The position numbers and the translations under genes were made by a program. From contig JADJGZ010000016.1 of assembly GCA_016707785.1 (NCBI GenBank), forward strand, positions 62,001-126,000: a stretch of DNA of 64,000 nucleotides, given 5' to 3'. This DNA comes from Bacteroidales bacterium (lineage in GTDB: Bacteria; Bacteroidota; Bacteroidia; Bacteroidales; UBA4417). Of this stretch, positions 17,528-27,749 are shown one piece after another; the first letter of the stretch is position 1; every line of letters starts with the position of its first letter. Under the pieces are notes generated by a model, which did no database searches, was not told where the DNA came from, and worked only from the letters and a program-made list of their open reading frames with translations.

Positions 17528-19268
17528 CTACATTCTAGTCAGTGACCAGCTTTTGAAAGTGCACCAATTATAGGCGTATCCTCCTGGTCCGGATCCGGGT
17601 TTATTGCTATTATCCACTGTACCACTTGCAGAAAAAGCATCGTTAGCGACAAGGTTGGTGCTTTCGATTTTATTCCCGTCAGCATCTACCACGTAAGAAC
17701 CTGCTACTGAGTTCGAGGTAAAAATTTGAGAACCATTCGGGAATTTTACCATAATACTCATCCCCTGATCAGAAAGAGAGCCATAATTTGCAGGCAGAAA
17801 AGCCATACTGACTGCTGGGTCAGGAACAACAGCCATTGTTGCACCGAAGGATGGATCACTGCATGTAGCAGCTGTTATTTTCATCAGGTGGGGATAACCT
17901 TGCACAACCGCAAGTGGTTCAAGGGAAACGGTAAGAATAAAGCTGGTATTTATTACTTCAGGAGGGCCAGAGGTTTGGGGGACTTCAGCTTTATAATAAA
18001 ATGTCCCGCTCCAGGTACCGGCATAGTTGACTTCAGGAATTATACCTGCCAAGATATTAAACAATTGGGTCACGGTAGGCAACTGTCCGTTATGTTCTAA
18101 TTGGTAATTCCACAGTGCAGCTGTAATTTCCGGAATTTTAATATCAACACTGGCTTGTTTTAGCATTTCATAAGTACCCGCCACCAGGGCGGAAATTTTG
18201 GGGACAGCAAAAGAGTTGCCATAACCCGGACAAGAAGAGCCGGGAATTGTTACCTCACAAGCCTGGGCACTCAGGTAGTTGGCCGTTCCCCTATTGGCAT
18301 AGCCCATTCCACAGCCGGATGGCGCCTCCTGTGAACCCACCATATAAATATGATCCCAAACCGGGGAGCCAGGAAATTCCTGCTGTAAATATTCAAGGTC
18401 ATCGGTTTCATTAATATTTGTGTCGGAAGCTGACATCAGCAAGACTGCATTATCGAGCAAATGTGGATTTTTAAGTTCAATAGCTTTGAACATTGTAATA
18501 TAACGCCTGTAATACCAATAATTATCACCGGGAATGCTATCGATCCCACCCATTGACATATTGATTACTACAGGAAGATTATGCTCGTGGGCATAGCTCA
18601 ACACTTCTACCGTCTTTTTCATCGCTTTGCAATAATCTCCTCCTTTCAGTTCTATATTCACGGGGACTGTTACATCATTGATATTTACATCCACACCACC
18701 AGCTCCAGCAACATTGGCGACAGCCTGCATATGTGTCATTCCGTCTTCACATGGCATGACTACACCCAGATCAATGGTTTGAATGAGACTATTCTTATCA
18801 CCTGATATTGCAAACAAACTCTTCGAACCACAAGGTATGCCAGAAAATACCCCGCCATTTTTTACTGTAACAACTATATTAGGGAAAGCATCGGCAATTA
18901 CAGATGATGAATGCATGGCTTTTATAAAGTCAGCGACCTTAGACTGTTCAACATTCGCCAGGTATAAACCTGCAGTTGGGACCTGGATCTTGATGACACC
19001 TTCATTTTGTTCCACAAGTTGACTTACTTGCTCTACTGTTCCTGAAGGTGATAGTAAAACAACCTGTCCGGGGTAGACAAACATGGTGACCTGTTCCCCG
19101 TTTTTCGTTAAAGCTCTGTTGTGCAGGTAAAGGAAATGATGTAAGGTTATCGAATGAATCTTCCATCAGCCCTGTTGAAGGATCATCTTCTTTTTTACTG
19201 CATCCGGTTGAAATAATGATCAGGATGATCACTGCAATTCCGATGAGTTTCAAGGTCAGTTTTTCCAT
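17528..19268 (-). CDS. Subtilase-like (S8-type) lipoprotein, one frameshift
   Basis: The start at 19268 encodes a lipoprotein signal (cysteine in ISTGCSKKEDD). Near 19115 the frame shifts by one base, and the main frame (open to 17528) carries about 520 residues. Subtilase features are visible but weak: TIDLGVV as a possible Asp strand, THMQAVANVAGAGG where the His box would be, VINMSMGG, and GNSFAVPKISALVAGT in place of the GTSMAAP serine box. A C-terminal beta-rich region (GTWSGTFYYKAE...) follows. It may be a divergent or inactive peptidase anchored in the outer membrane. The frameshift may be a sequence error. Confidence 0.55.
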
Positions 19269-19279
19269 TTTTAGATATA

Positions 19280-20463
19280 TTAATGTTGTATGATAAGCAA
19301 TTTCCCACTTCTCATTCCCGACTTTGATTCTATGGTAAACAAATAGTGCCCTGAAATTATATCTCCCAATTCCACTATAGTATCACCTGTTTTCAGATCT
19401 ACCTTTTTCAGGATTCGTCCATGCATATCGCTGACACTGATAACATTTCCCTCCGGAATGACCATCAGCCCATCGATCCTTACGATATTATCAGCAGGAT
19501 TAGGAAAAAGCTTGAAATTGAATGCAGTCTTATTATCATACCCGAGAGGAAATCCCTTATAGGAAGCTTCAAACCGATAAGTCTGAACATTCAGCAGCAG
19601 AACATATTCATTCTTATAATAAAGGTAGGAAGTCTGCATATCAGGCTGCCAGGTTCCGGAAGACCAGATTTCGTTTTTGCCTGTTAGCGTATTGCCAAAG
19701 GTATCATGTGTGTAAGTCTTTCTTGAATCACTCACCCAACCAATGCCTGATGGATTGTAAGCCCATTCGGTAAGAATATTACCCCCGTCGTCAACAGTGT
19801 AATCAACTTTGTTGGCAGCAACCCATTGATTTTCATCCCAACTATGGATGAGAAGCTCATCGTAATATCCATTTTCGTTGTAGGTATAAATAAAACGGCT
19901 GCCATTGAGCCAGTTTAAACCATCATCAGAGTATTGTGTAATTACAGTCAGCATGTTTGATTCATAAGCATAGTCACTTTTCAGGTCGTTTTTCCAGGTT
20001 CCCGGGGTCCATCGCTCCTGTAGCATGGATATTTTCTGCCCAGGCCATCGTAGCTGTAACTCCGTTTGATATAATTCACCCAGTTAGCACCTGAAAATTT
20101 TTCAACTGATTCCAGAATGATATGACCATTAAAATCATATTCAACGGAGACTCTTGAATAATTCAACCATGCATTTGACTGCCATAGCTGCGTTAGTGAA
20201 GAAATCACCTTTCCACCTGCATTATTTGTATTAGTAATCCTTGAATCATTCACCCATTCTCCGGATGTACGTTTTTCGTTAAGCTGACCTGTAACAAATC
20301 CATTTTCATCGAACGACTGTATCAGCCTTTCAATCACTAAATCCTGCTCATTATAACAAATTACCGTATCCCATTTCCAGATCATTGAGCCTGTATGGCT
20401 TTGTGCGTTGCTCCCGGATGTCAGAGCAATGAGTATTGCACATAGAAGGTATAACTTTTTCAT
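19280..20463 (-). CDS. Exported T9SS repeat protein, one frameshift
   Basis: Two frames (19981-20463 and 19280-20026) join if one A is added to the A4 run near 20031 (GLGRK, then ISMLQERW). The restored protein of about 394 residues has a signal peptide and several imperfect units of about 40 residues of the form 'W-x-N-x-x-R-x-x-Y-x-Y-D-x-x-G-N/H', reminiscent of YD-type repeats (WLNYSRVSVEYDFNGH, WVNYIKRSYSYDGLG, WVSDSRKTYTHDTFGN). It ends with a T9SS sorting domain (KLFPNPADNIVRI...GHYLFTI...KLLIIQH). It lies just upstream of the subtilase-like lipoprotein on the same strand. Confidence 0.65.
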
Positions 20464-20593
20464 TACTGATTTTTTAGCCTGTTTTCAGTAAATAATCGAA
20501 ATGTCTAACTGTTAGGGTTTACAGGACTAAAGAAATTTTGCTTCCGTTTCACCTATTATTATTCAGGCCCTGATTGTATGGAAAGCGAGATGA

Positions 20594-20818
20594 AACCAAG
20601 GGAAAAAGCTGACAATCATCTTACTTTCACTCATTACTGGCAGTTTCCGACGCGAAGTAGCTTATGTGAATGATAACATCACGAATAGAAGTATCACTTT
20701 CGCTTACCTGTTCAGTTTCGGCATAACACAAGTTAATCCGACAATTGGAGAAAAGTCACATCGAATTCTGTTAAATATATTAATTATAATTCAGGCTATG
20801 GACCCTGATTTTATTTAA
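20594..20818 (+). pseudogene. Possible remnant of an exported or outer-membrane protein
   Basis: A 74-codon frame without a good start codon reads KKLTIILLSLITGSF, like a signal peptide, directly followed by NRSITFAYLFSFGITQ, like the last strand of a barrel protein. Such a join would result from internal deletion. This is a guess from composition only. Confidence 0.2.
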
Positions 20819-21499
20819 TGATTAACAGTATCGGATGGCACATAACATGAAGATTTGGGGTTGACGGTAGCCGGTATTAAATGGAAGTAGTATTGTATCA
20901 AATCCATTGCAATAGTTTAGTAACTCTTCAGGAATCCAATGCAAAATGAATAAATCTTTCACTTCCGGACACAGTAAACGAAGCCTAAAACTATACAAGT
21001 CAGGCTTTTATCTTTATAAGATCAAAGAGCTGATTAACCTGGGTTATACTTTTTTCAGTTGCCCGACAAACACAGGTTTTTCATTCCTGATGTTCAGCAT
21101 TCTTTTCAGACGGGCTATGGTTAATGGTTTTTTAAAAGAGGCAATTATGTATTCCGGATTGATTTGTACGTACATTTTAATTTTCTTAATCGGGACCATC
21201 CATCATTCTACTTGATAATCAATTGATTTTCAAGTGTTATTAACCTTTTCTTCACTTTGTGAATGAACCCTGTTAGATGATAAGCAATTGTCAAAAACCG
21301 AGCCACAGTATAAGTTACTGATTATCAGATGTCTTAATATGTCATTTTGTCATTTTCCAGAGAATAACCCACTTGTTTCACTTTCAAGTGATGAAATACA
21401 TTGTTGGGAGGGTAATGTGTGACGGAAAAGGAAATTTCTTCCCCTTTGAACTGTGCATTAATACAACACAGTATCCTTTGCATTTATTCAGAAACCGCT
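20819..21499. other. Gene-poor stretch
   Basis: Nothing firmly supported lies here. A frame at 20946-21215 (89 codons) has biased, low-quality composition and no recognisable family, and was not accepted. The promoter for the next gene begins at 21500. Confidence 0.4.
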
Positions 21500-21507
21500 T
21501 AACTTTG
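21500..21507 (+). promoter_or_regulatory. Bacteroidota -7 box (TAACTTTG)
   Basis: An exact TAnnTTTG match 37 bases upstream of the ATG at 21545. Confidence 0.5.
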
Positions 21508-21544
21508 AAACGAGAAGAATCTTTTCATCTAAAAATAATATATC

Positions 21545-22249
21545 ATGAACAGGACAGTTATTCTTTTTCTACTGGTTTTCAGCCTATTGATGGTCATTGC
21601 ACAGCCTCCTTCAGTTCTCCCCGGATTGACCTGGGAAGAAGTTTACAATTTCGACAGATGCAATGTTTTTGCACTTGAATTTTATGCCAAAAACAATGAG
21701 CTGATGAAAACCAGGAATATCAAAACTTTCTATCAGTCGAACGGAGAAAACTTCCTGGTACAATACCTTTCTGAAATGAAGGGCAATGGAACCGAAACCC
21801 TTATTGATAAAAAGAATGAAATTGCCATCCAGATGTTTGGTACAGGTGGCGGGGCTACTCCTATGTACAATGCAGGGGCATTTAAGTATCCGGCAGCAGA
21901 TGAATTGAAGCAACTTACTCTTATTCCTACAGATGAAAACAAATTGATTGCAAATCTGAAATGCCGGAAATATACCTATACCCACAAAAAGATTTTTGGT
22001 GAAGTCTGGTTAACGGAAGATGTGAAACTTTCTAATGACATCGGGGTTTTCAGGGCTTGTAAGATGGCTGCATTGCACAATACTTTATCTGTTCCGGGTT
22101 TTGTTATGGAAATGACCACAGAAGATGACAGAGGTGGCAAAACCTTAATGAAGACTGTATCATTGCAGAAAGATGAGACATACAAACTGGATCTGAAAGG
22201 TGTTGAGATGGGTAAAGCAATCAATAAGGTGAATTATTTTACTTTTTAA
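21545..22249 (+). CDS. Exported DUF4412-like protein
   Basis: A 234-residue protein with a signal peptide (to about MVIAQ, residue 20). The body resembles DUF4412-type periplasmic proteins: a variable N-terminal half, then LKCRKYTYTHKKIFGEVWLTEDV, PGFVMEMTTEDDRGGKT and a final set of short strands. Such proteins are typical of Bacteroidota and have no known function. It is expressed from its own promoter and is followed by the POT transporter in the same direction. A TACTTTCG box at 22316 suggests the transporter has a separate promoter. Confidence 0.6.
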   Translation: MNRTVILFLLVFSLLMVIAQPPSVLPGLTWEEVYNFDRCNVFALEFYAKNNELMKTRNIKTFYQSNGENFLVQYLSEMKGNGTETLIDKKNEIAIQMFGTGGGATPMYNAGAFKYPAADELKQLTLIPTDENKLIANLKCRKYTYTHKKIFGEVWLTEDVKLSNDIGVFRACKMAALHNTLSVPGFVMEMTTEDDRGGKTLMKTVSLQKDETYKLDLKGVEMGKAINKVNYFTF

Positions 22250-22348
22250 TTCTGCTACTTGCTTTAAAATCACTTGGCGGCCCGTTTCGTATAACAACAA
22301 CGTCAGAGTTTTTCCTACTTTCGTAAATCCTTCAACTGACCCTGCTAT

Positions 22349-23638
22349 ATGGCTGAGCCCCGCCCTTCATTCCCCCGTAGTTTCTGGACTGTAATTTCCA
22401 TGGAGTTCTTCGAAAGAGGTTCTTATTATGGGATGATGTCGGTATTATCCGTTTATCTTGTATTGAGCAGGAATGAAGGAGGATTGGGCTTTTCGAAAGA
22501 AAGTGTAGGAGCTATCAAGAGTGTGATTGTGCCAATGCTGTATTTCCTTCCCATTCTGTCAGGCGCAATAGGAGATCGGTATGGTTACCGAAAAGTGCTC
22601 TTCTTTGCATTTGCTTCAATGAGTCTGGGATATTTCTTTGCAGGGCTTTCCACCACTTACATAGCCATTTTCAGTTCATTATTGTTGGTAGCCTTGGGAG
22701 CCGGATTCTTTAAGCCTATGATTTCCGGCACCATAGCAAAAGTTACTGATGAATCAAGTTCTTCACTGGGATTTGGAATCTACTATTGGTCGATTAACCT
22801 TGGAGCCTTCCTTTTCCCACTCATCCTTGTACCCTGGTTGAAATCAATTTCATGGTCATATATATTTTTTATGGCAGCTATAGGAACAGGTTGGCTGATA
22901 TTCCTCAACCTGTTTGTTTTCAAAGAACCGGTGAAAGAAAAGAGTTCAAAGCCTCTCATCCAGGTATTCACCGAAATGCTCATTGTGCTTAAAGATTATC
23001 GGTTTTTCTTGATGCTATTGATTTACAGCGGATTCTGGATCATGTATTTCCAGGTATACGATTCTGTTTTATGGTACCTGACAGAGAAAGTGGACATGTC
23101 ACCTTTTAACAATATTGTAAATTCCTTTCTGGGATTATTCATGGATTCACCTTCATGGAAATTTGAGGCCGAGCATGTTACTGCAATGAATGCCGGGGCT
23201 ATTATCCTGTTACAAATCCTGGTCTCGAGCCTTGTAAGAAACACGAAAGTACTGCCTACGATGATCTTTGGAATTGCTTTAGGATCACTGGGAATGGGGA
23301 TGCTCGCTATTGCCCCTAATGCCTGGGTTTTCATGGCTTCAATGTTTGTATTCACCCTTGGGGAGATGATTGCCCATCCAAAATTTATTTCCTATGTTGG
23401 ACTTATCGCTCCTCCGGACAAAAAAGCAGTTTACCAGGGTTATTCTTTCCTTTATGGAGTAATTGGCAGTGGAGTAGGCGGAATCCTGGGAGCTACTCTG
23501 TATGTGAGGTTTGTAGAGAAGCAAAACAATCCGGCCCTGTTATGGATTACTTTCTCAATGATAGGAGTAGTTACAATAATTGGATTGCTTTTATATAACA
23601 GGTTTATTGTCAACAACAATAATAGCCAAAAAGCATAA
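22349..23638 (+). CDS. POT/PTR-family MFS transporter
   Basis: A 429-residue protein with about 12 membrane helices. The POT signature is present: EFFERGSYYGM in helix 1 (ExxERxxYYG), GDRYGYRKVLF in the 2-3 loop, and ALGAGFFKPMISGTIAKV followed by FGIYYWSINLGAF. These residues form the proton and peptide pathway in oligopeptide symporters. The function expected is proton-driven uptake of di- or tripeptides, though substrate choice in Bacteroidota branches is uncertain. Confidence 0.82.
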   Translation: MAEPRPSFPRSFWTVISMEFFERGSYYGMMSVLSVYLVLSRNEGGLGFSKESVGAIKSVIVPMLYFLPILSGAIGDRYGYRKVLFFAFASMSLGYFFAGLSTTYIAIFSSLLLVALGAGFFKPMISGTIAKVTDESSSSLGFGIYYWSINLGAFLFPLILVPWLKSISWSYIFFMAAIGTGWLIFLNLFVFKEPVKEKSSKPLIQVFTEMLIVLKDYRFFLMLLIYSGFWIMYFQVYDSVLWYLTEKVDMSPFNNIVNSFLGLFMDSPSWKFEAEHVTAMNAGAIILLQILVSSLVRNTKVLPTMIFGIALGSLGMGMLAIAPNAWVFMASMFVFTLGEMIAHPKFISYVGLIAPPDKKAVYQGYSFLYGVIGSGVGGILGATLYVRFVEKQNNPALLWITFSMIGVVTIIGLLLYNRFIVNNNNSQKA

Positions 23639-23687
23639 TTCTGAAAAATAATAATAATTCCTTAGTTTCTAAGTACCTTAATTTTTT

Positions 23688-24500
23688 TTAATGTGATTTC
23701 ATCAGCATATAAAACAGGTACTCAAACTGATGGGTTGCTAATTTGTTAAAAGTAGGTGTGCCTTTAGTGGTGGCAAACATATCGCCAATACGATGCAGCA
23801 TTTTCGGAGTAAGCTTTCGCACAAGGATTTGCCGGTCGGTTGATGTTAGCTCCAGAGCTTCCAATACATTTTCTGTAATGATCTCATTTTTCATTGGAAT
23901 GAATCTCGCACTTTTAAGCTGCTGATCGAGCAGTTCCAGTTCATCATCAGGTCTGAAATCTGCAAAAAGCAAAATACCACCTGGTTTCAGCACCCGATAG
24001 GCTTCATTGAGGAAGTTTTCCATCTTTAGGTATCGATGCGATGATTCTACATTGATAACTACATCAAATGAATTTTCCCGGAAACTGAGTTTCTCTGCAT
24101 TACCCCTCACAAACCGGATATTCTCGTTTGCGTAATAATTTTTGCAGAATTCTATTGAATTTTTATTCAGATCAAGCCCTATAGCCGATTTTGGTGCCAT
24201 ATATCGACTGATATAAGATATGCCACCACCTCGGCCACAGCCAATTTCAAGTATATCTTTCCCTTGAATATCAACACTTCCGGCTACAAAATGGTAAAGT
24301 TGTGAAGAGTACCTGTTTAATCGGTCTTTTTCATCAAGTTCGATTGAATGCTTATTCTTCGAATATCCATAGTTCATAAATGTAACCTCAGCATTTTTAT
24401 CCACTTTGCTTACATAGGAATACCAGACCTTAAAAAAAATACTTTTTGACAGCTTTTTTACTTTCCTGATCATTCCCGCATTATTGTTCAAATGTGCCAT
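23688..24500 (-). CDS. SAM-dependent methyltransferase
   Basis: A 270-residue protein with a class I methyltransferase core: motif I DILEIGCGRGGG (residues 82-93), acidic strand end IGLDLNKNSIEF, FVRGNAEKLSF, motif IV SFDVVINVESSH, and post-I RVLKPGGILLFADF. The layout resembles sterol/phenolphthiotriol-type O-methyltransferases. The N-terminus is basic and lacks a membrane anchor. It stands alone and convergent to the POT gene. The substrate is unknown. The 24501-24796 gap upstream shows nothing recognisable. Confidence 0.82.
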   Translation of the reverse strand: MAHLNNNAGMIRKVKKLSKSIFFKVWYSYVSKVDKNAEVTFMNYGYSKNKHSIELDEKDRLNRYSSQLYHFVAGSVDIQGKDILEIGCGRGGGISYISRYMAPKSAIGLDLNKNSIEFCKNYYANENIRFVRGNAEKLSFRENSFDVVINVESSHRYLKMENFLNEAYRVLKPGGILLFADFRPDDELELLDQQLKSARFIPMKNEIITENVLEALELTSTDRQILVRKLTPKMLHRIGDMFATTKGTPTFNKLATHQFEYLFYMLMKSH

Positions 24501-24796
24501 AAAGTCAAAAGATTTAAAATGTGTAAATGATGATCAAGTGTTAATCTCCGGTAAAAATGAAGTCGCAAAGAAACAATAAATACCAGATCAGGGCGTGATT
24601 TAGCTTTTGAGTCTTTACTAATATATAACAAAGAAATTTCCGGAATAGTTGAATATTTATATAAATCTACTCATAATGTTTATCCCATGCAATTAGATCA
24701 CTTATTTAAATAAACGCATATGGTGAAACAAGCTAAAATATTGATTAACTCTCTATGAATAAAAAGAACAAGCCATGTGAAGTATACCGCTATATT

Positions 24797-26260
24797 CTAT
24801 TTCATCACATGTATCACCAATGGTAACAGGAACCAACAAAAAAGGGTTATAAGGATAATGCTGATCAAATTCATTACAAATCCAGCCTTTAGCATATCTT
24901 TCAATTTGATGAAACCACTGCCAAAAACAATAGCGTTGGGAGGTGTTCCGATAGGCATCATGGAAGCCGCACTCGCTGCAAGCGTCATTGGCAATCCCAA
25001 CATGATAGGGTCAAGATGCAGAGCGTCGGCCAGAGAGGCCAGGACCGGTGCAAGTACGATCACCTGGGCAACATTACTCATCAGCTCGCTCAGGAAGATG
25101 GAGACCACAACGATAATCAGTATCAATGTAAATCCACCCATCTGACTGAACCCTGCCAACCAATTCCCGATCTGAGCCATAACTCCGGCTTTTTCAAGGG
25201 AATTCGCCAAAGCGATCCCTCCTCCGAAAAGCAAAAGTATCCCCCATGACATTTTGGTGGTATCATTCCAATCGAGCACCATAACAGACTTTTGTTCCTT
25301 TTTCTCTCCACTGGGAGTAGCAAATAATGCAAGAGCACCTAAAACAGCAATCATATTATCGTCCAATTTGAACAGACCGATACCATTTAACAAATCCTTG
25401 GTAATCCATAGTAAAGCAGTAACTGAAAAGATGACCAATACCCGTTTTTCAGCATTAGATAATTTCCCAAGGGCTTTGAGTTCCTGTTCAATAAATTTAT
25501 TTGCTACTTCATTATGTTTGATGTGGTTTGGGAAGAGAATCTTTGTCATTGTGAGATAAAGTGCTGCCAATAATAGCAAGGCAAGGGGGGCACAAATGAT
25601 CATCCAATCAAGAAACTGCACAGTATAACCATACTTTTTCTCTATAAATCCCAGGAACGCAACGTTGGGTGGCGTCCCGATGATAGTCGCCATTCCTCCA
25701 ATATTACTTGCATAAGCAATCACCAGCATAAGAACCAGGGAAAAATTGGTAAAACCGGACCCTGCATTTTCATGCTCTTTCATCACAACAATCACACTGA
25801 GAGCAATGGGGAACATCATCATGGTAGTGGCTGTATTGCTTAACCACATGCTTAAAAAGCCGGTAGCGAGTATGAACCCAAGGATGATCCTGTCGCCACT
25901 CGTACCTGTTTGTTTTACGATATACAAGGCAATTCGCTTATGTAAGTTCCATTTCTGAAGTGCAAGACCAATCATGAACCCTCCCATGAACAGGAAAATA
26001 ACCGGATTGCTGTATGACTTTGACACTTCTTCAATAGTCCCTAGTCCAAGTAAGGGTTGCAGCACAAGAGGAAGTAATGCAACAGCCGGCATTGGTAAGG
26101 CTTCGGTAATCCACCAGGTGATCATCAGTATGGCAACAGCAACAGCCTTTGTGGCATCCTCTCCCAAATTAAACGGGTTCAGCAAATATTCAGCTAATGC
26201 CAGCAGGATGCCTGCAAATAGCGAAATCACGAATTGATTTCTTTTCAGCCATTTTAGCAT
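24797..26260 (-). CDS. SLC13/DASS-family sodium:dicarboxylate (anion) symporter
   Basis: A 487-residue membrane protein with the duplicated DASS architecture. The first repeat has WLSNTATTMMM, the SNT sodium/substrate motif, and the second has ELMSNVAQVIV. Loops GTPPNVAFLG and GTPPNAIVFGSG are also canonical. It imports di- or tricarboxylates such as succinate with sodium ions. The length equals that of bacterial homologues. Neighbours give no substrate clue. Confidence 0.88.
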   Translation of the reverse strand: MLKWLKRNQFVISLFAGILLALAEYLLNPFNLGEDATKAVAVAILMITWWITEALPMPAVALLPLVLQPLLGLGTIEEVSKSYSNPVIFLFMGGFMIGLALQKWNLHKRIALYIVKQTGTSGDRIILGFILATGFLSMWLSNTATTMMMFPIALSVIVVMKEHENAGSGFTNFSLVLMLVIAYASNIGGMATIIGTPPNVAFLGFIEKKYGYTVQFLDWMIICAPLALLLLAALYLTMTKILFPNHIKHNEVANKFIEQELKALGKLSNAEKRVLVIFSVTALLWITKDLLNGIGLFKLDDNMIAVLGALALFATPSGEKKEQKSVMVLDWNDTTKMSWGILLLFGGGIALANSLEKAGVMAQIGNWLAGFSQMGGFTLILIIVVVSIFLSELMSNVAQVIVLAPVLASLADALHLDPIMLGLPMTLAASAASMMPIGTPPNAIVFGSGFIKLKDMLKAGFVMNLISIILITLFCWFLLPLVIHVMK

Positions 26261-26345
26261 AAGAGTAACTTTTCTTTTTACAATTTGGTGACTCTCGACC
26301 GGATTTGCAGGATTTACATTTTAACGGTTCTCTTAGTTTATGCTA

Positions 26346-27404
26346 TTACTTTTGTGCACGCTTATACTGCAAAGGCCATTCTATTTCATTTGAGAGTGTA
26401 TTAGCAGCAAATAAGGGGAAATAAGGATTCCGTAGTAACTCCCTCCCCAGCATAATCATATCTGCCTGGCCTTTCAGTAGAATTTCTTCGGCTTGTGAAG
26501 GTTCAGTGATCAATCCTACTGCAGCCGTTTTAATACCTGTTTCCTTTCTTAATTTCTCGGAAAACATTACCTGGTAACCCGGTCCGAACGGAATTTTGGC
26601 ATCATATACGAGACCCCCTGAAGAAGTATCTATCAGGTCGACACCCATGGTTTTAAGAATGACTGCAAGTTGTGTTGACTCATCAACATTCCAGCCTCCT
26701 TCGGAATAGTCGGTGGCAGAAATTCTGACAAACAATGGGAGATTCTCCGGCCACACCTCCCTCACAGCAGTCACAATTTCTTTTAGAAACCGGATCCGGT
26801 TATTAAAATCTCCACCATATTCATCGGTTCTTTTATTACTTAATGGAGATAAAAACTGATGGATCAGGTATCCATGAGCCGCATGTATCTCAACCACCTT
26901 AAAACCGGCCTCCAATGATCGCTGTGCTCCCTTCCGGAAACTGGCAATGATGGCTTTTATACCAGCTGTATCCAGCATCAGGGGAAAGGAATCATCGGCA
27001 TAAAAAGGTACTGGAGAAGGCGCTAAAGTTTGCCACCCTCCTTTATTGATTCCGAGTTGCTTCCCTCCTTCCACGGGTAATGCACATCCGGCTTTCCTTC
27101 CGGCATGGGCAAGTTGTATCCCGGATATGGCGCCATATTGATGAAGAAATGCATTTATTTTACGCAATTGTACAATATGGTCATCATCATAAATACCCAG
27201 ATCACCCGGAGTAATTCTGCCTTCAGGAGAAACGGCCGTTGCTTCCATAATGACCAATCCTGCCCCTCCAACAGCCCGGCTGCCATAATGTACAAGGTGC
27301 CAGTCGTTTGCATAACCATTAATTGCAGAATACTGACACATGGGTGACATCACAATCCGATTCCTGAAACGGATATCTCTTATGGTTAAAGGTTCAAAAA
27401 GCAT
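26346..27404 (-). CDS. namA: Old Yellow Enzyme, NADPH dehydrogenase NamA/YqjM-like
   Basis: A 352-residue FMN-dependent ene-reductase barrel. It starts with LFEPLTIRDIRFRNRIVMSPMCQYS, whose cysteine is the redox-tuning Cys of the YqjM class. It continues with GLVIMEATAVSPEGRI, IQLAHAGRKAG, HAAHGYLIHQFLSPLSN, and late MLGRELLRNPYFP. It reduces activated double bonds of unsaturated aldehydes, ketones or nitro compounds with NADPH. The length and order of motifs are fully conserved. It may be co-directional with but is not coupled to the SLC13 gene (86 bases apart). Confidence 0.9.
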   Translation of the reverse strand: MLFEPLTIRDIRFRNRIVMSPMCQYSAINGYANDWHLVHYGSRAVGGAGLVIMEATAVSPEGRITPGDLGIYDDDHIVQLRKINAFLHQYGAISGIQLAHAGRKAGCALPVEGGKQLGINKGGWQTLAPSPVPFYADDSFPLMLDTAGIKAIIASFRKGAQRSLEAGFKVVEIHAAHGYLIHQFLSPLSNKRTDEYGGDFNNRIRFLKEIVTAVREVWPENLPLFVRISATDYSEGGWNVDESTQLAVILKTMGVDLIDTSSGGLVYDAKIPFGPGYQVMFSEKLRKETGIKTAAVGLITEPSQAEEILLKGQADMIMLGRELLRNPYFPLFAANTLSNEIEWPLQYKRAQK

Positions 27405-27749
27405 AGGATAGAAATTTTTGACAATTTACTAAAATTTCTATCAGATACTTTGTGTACTACAAGTCTATTCCATTTTGTAAATTTCAAACTGCAAAAGCAT
27501 AGATTAATCTATCCAAAGACAAATTGCTTCCAGTCAACAGCATTTCAGGAGTGTGCTAAGAAATCATTTGAGATTTTAGGTCCAGATTACAAATACTTCC
27601 ATTACCTCGAATATTTAGGAAGAAATTTGCGTTCATATTAATCAATAAGATTACCAGTTTTTTATTGCGTTTACTTATCTTTGCCTTATCTTTCAAAAGT
27701 TAATCCTCTCATTCCAAAAGGATTCTTTCCTGATATAAAGATTCAGAAC
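27405..27749. other. Intergenic region, no supported gene
   Basis: The region is AT-rich. One plus-strand frame of 63 codons (27450-27641) has no recognisable features. The start of the next gene was placed at ATG 27750 rather than at the in-frame TTG at 27681, whose extra 23 residues look non-conserved. Confidence 0.35.

Noticed and set aside
20946..21215. Plus-strand frame of 89 codons with a hydrophobic end
   Set aside because: Composition is irregular, no promoter, ribosome-binding site or family sign was seen.
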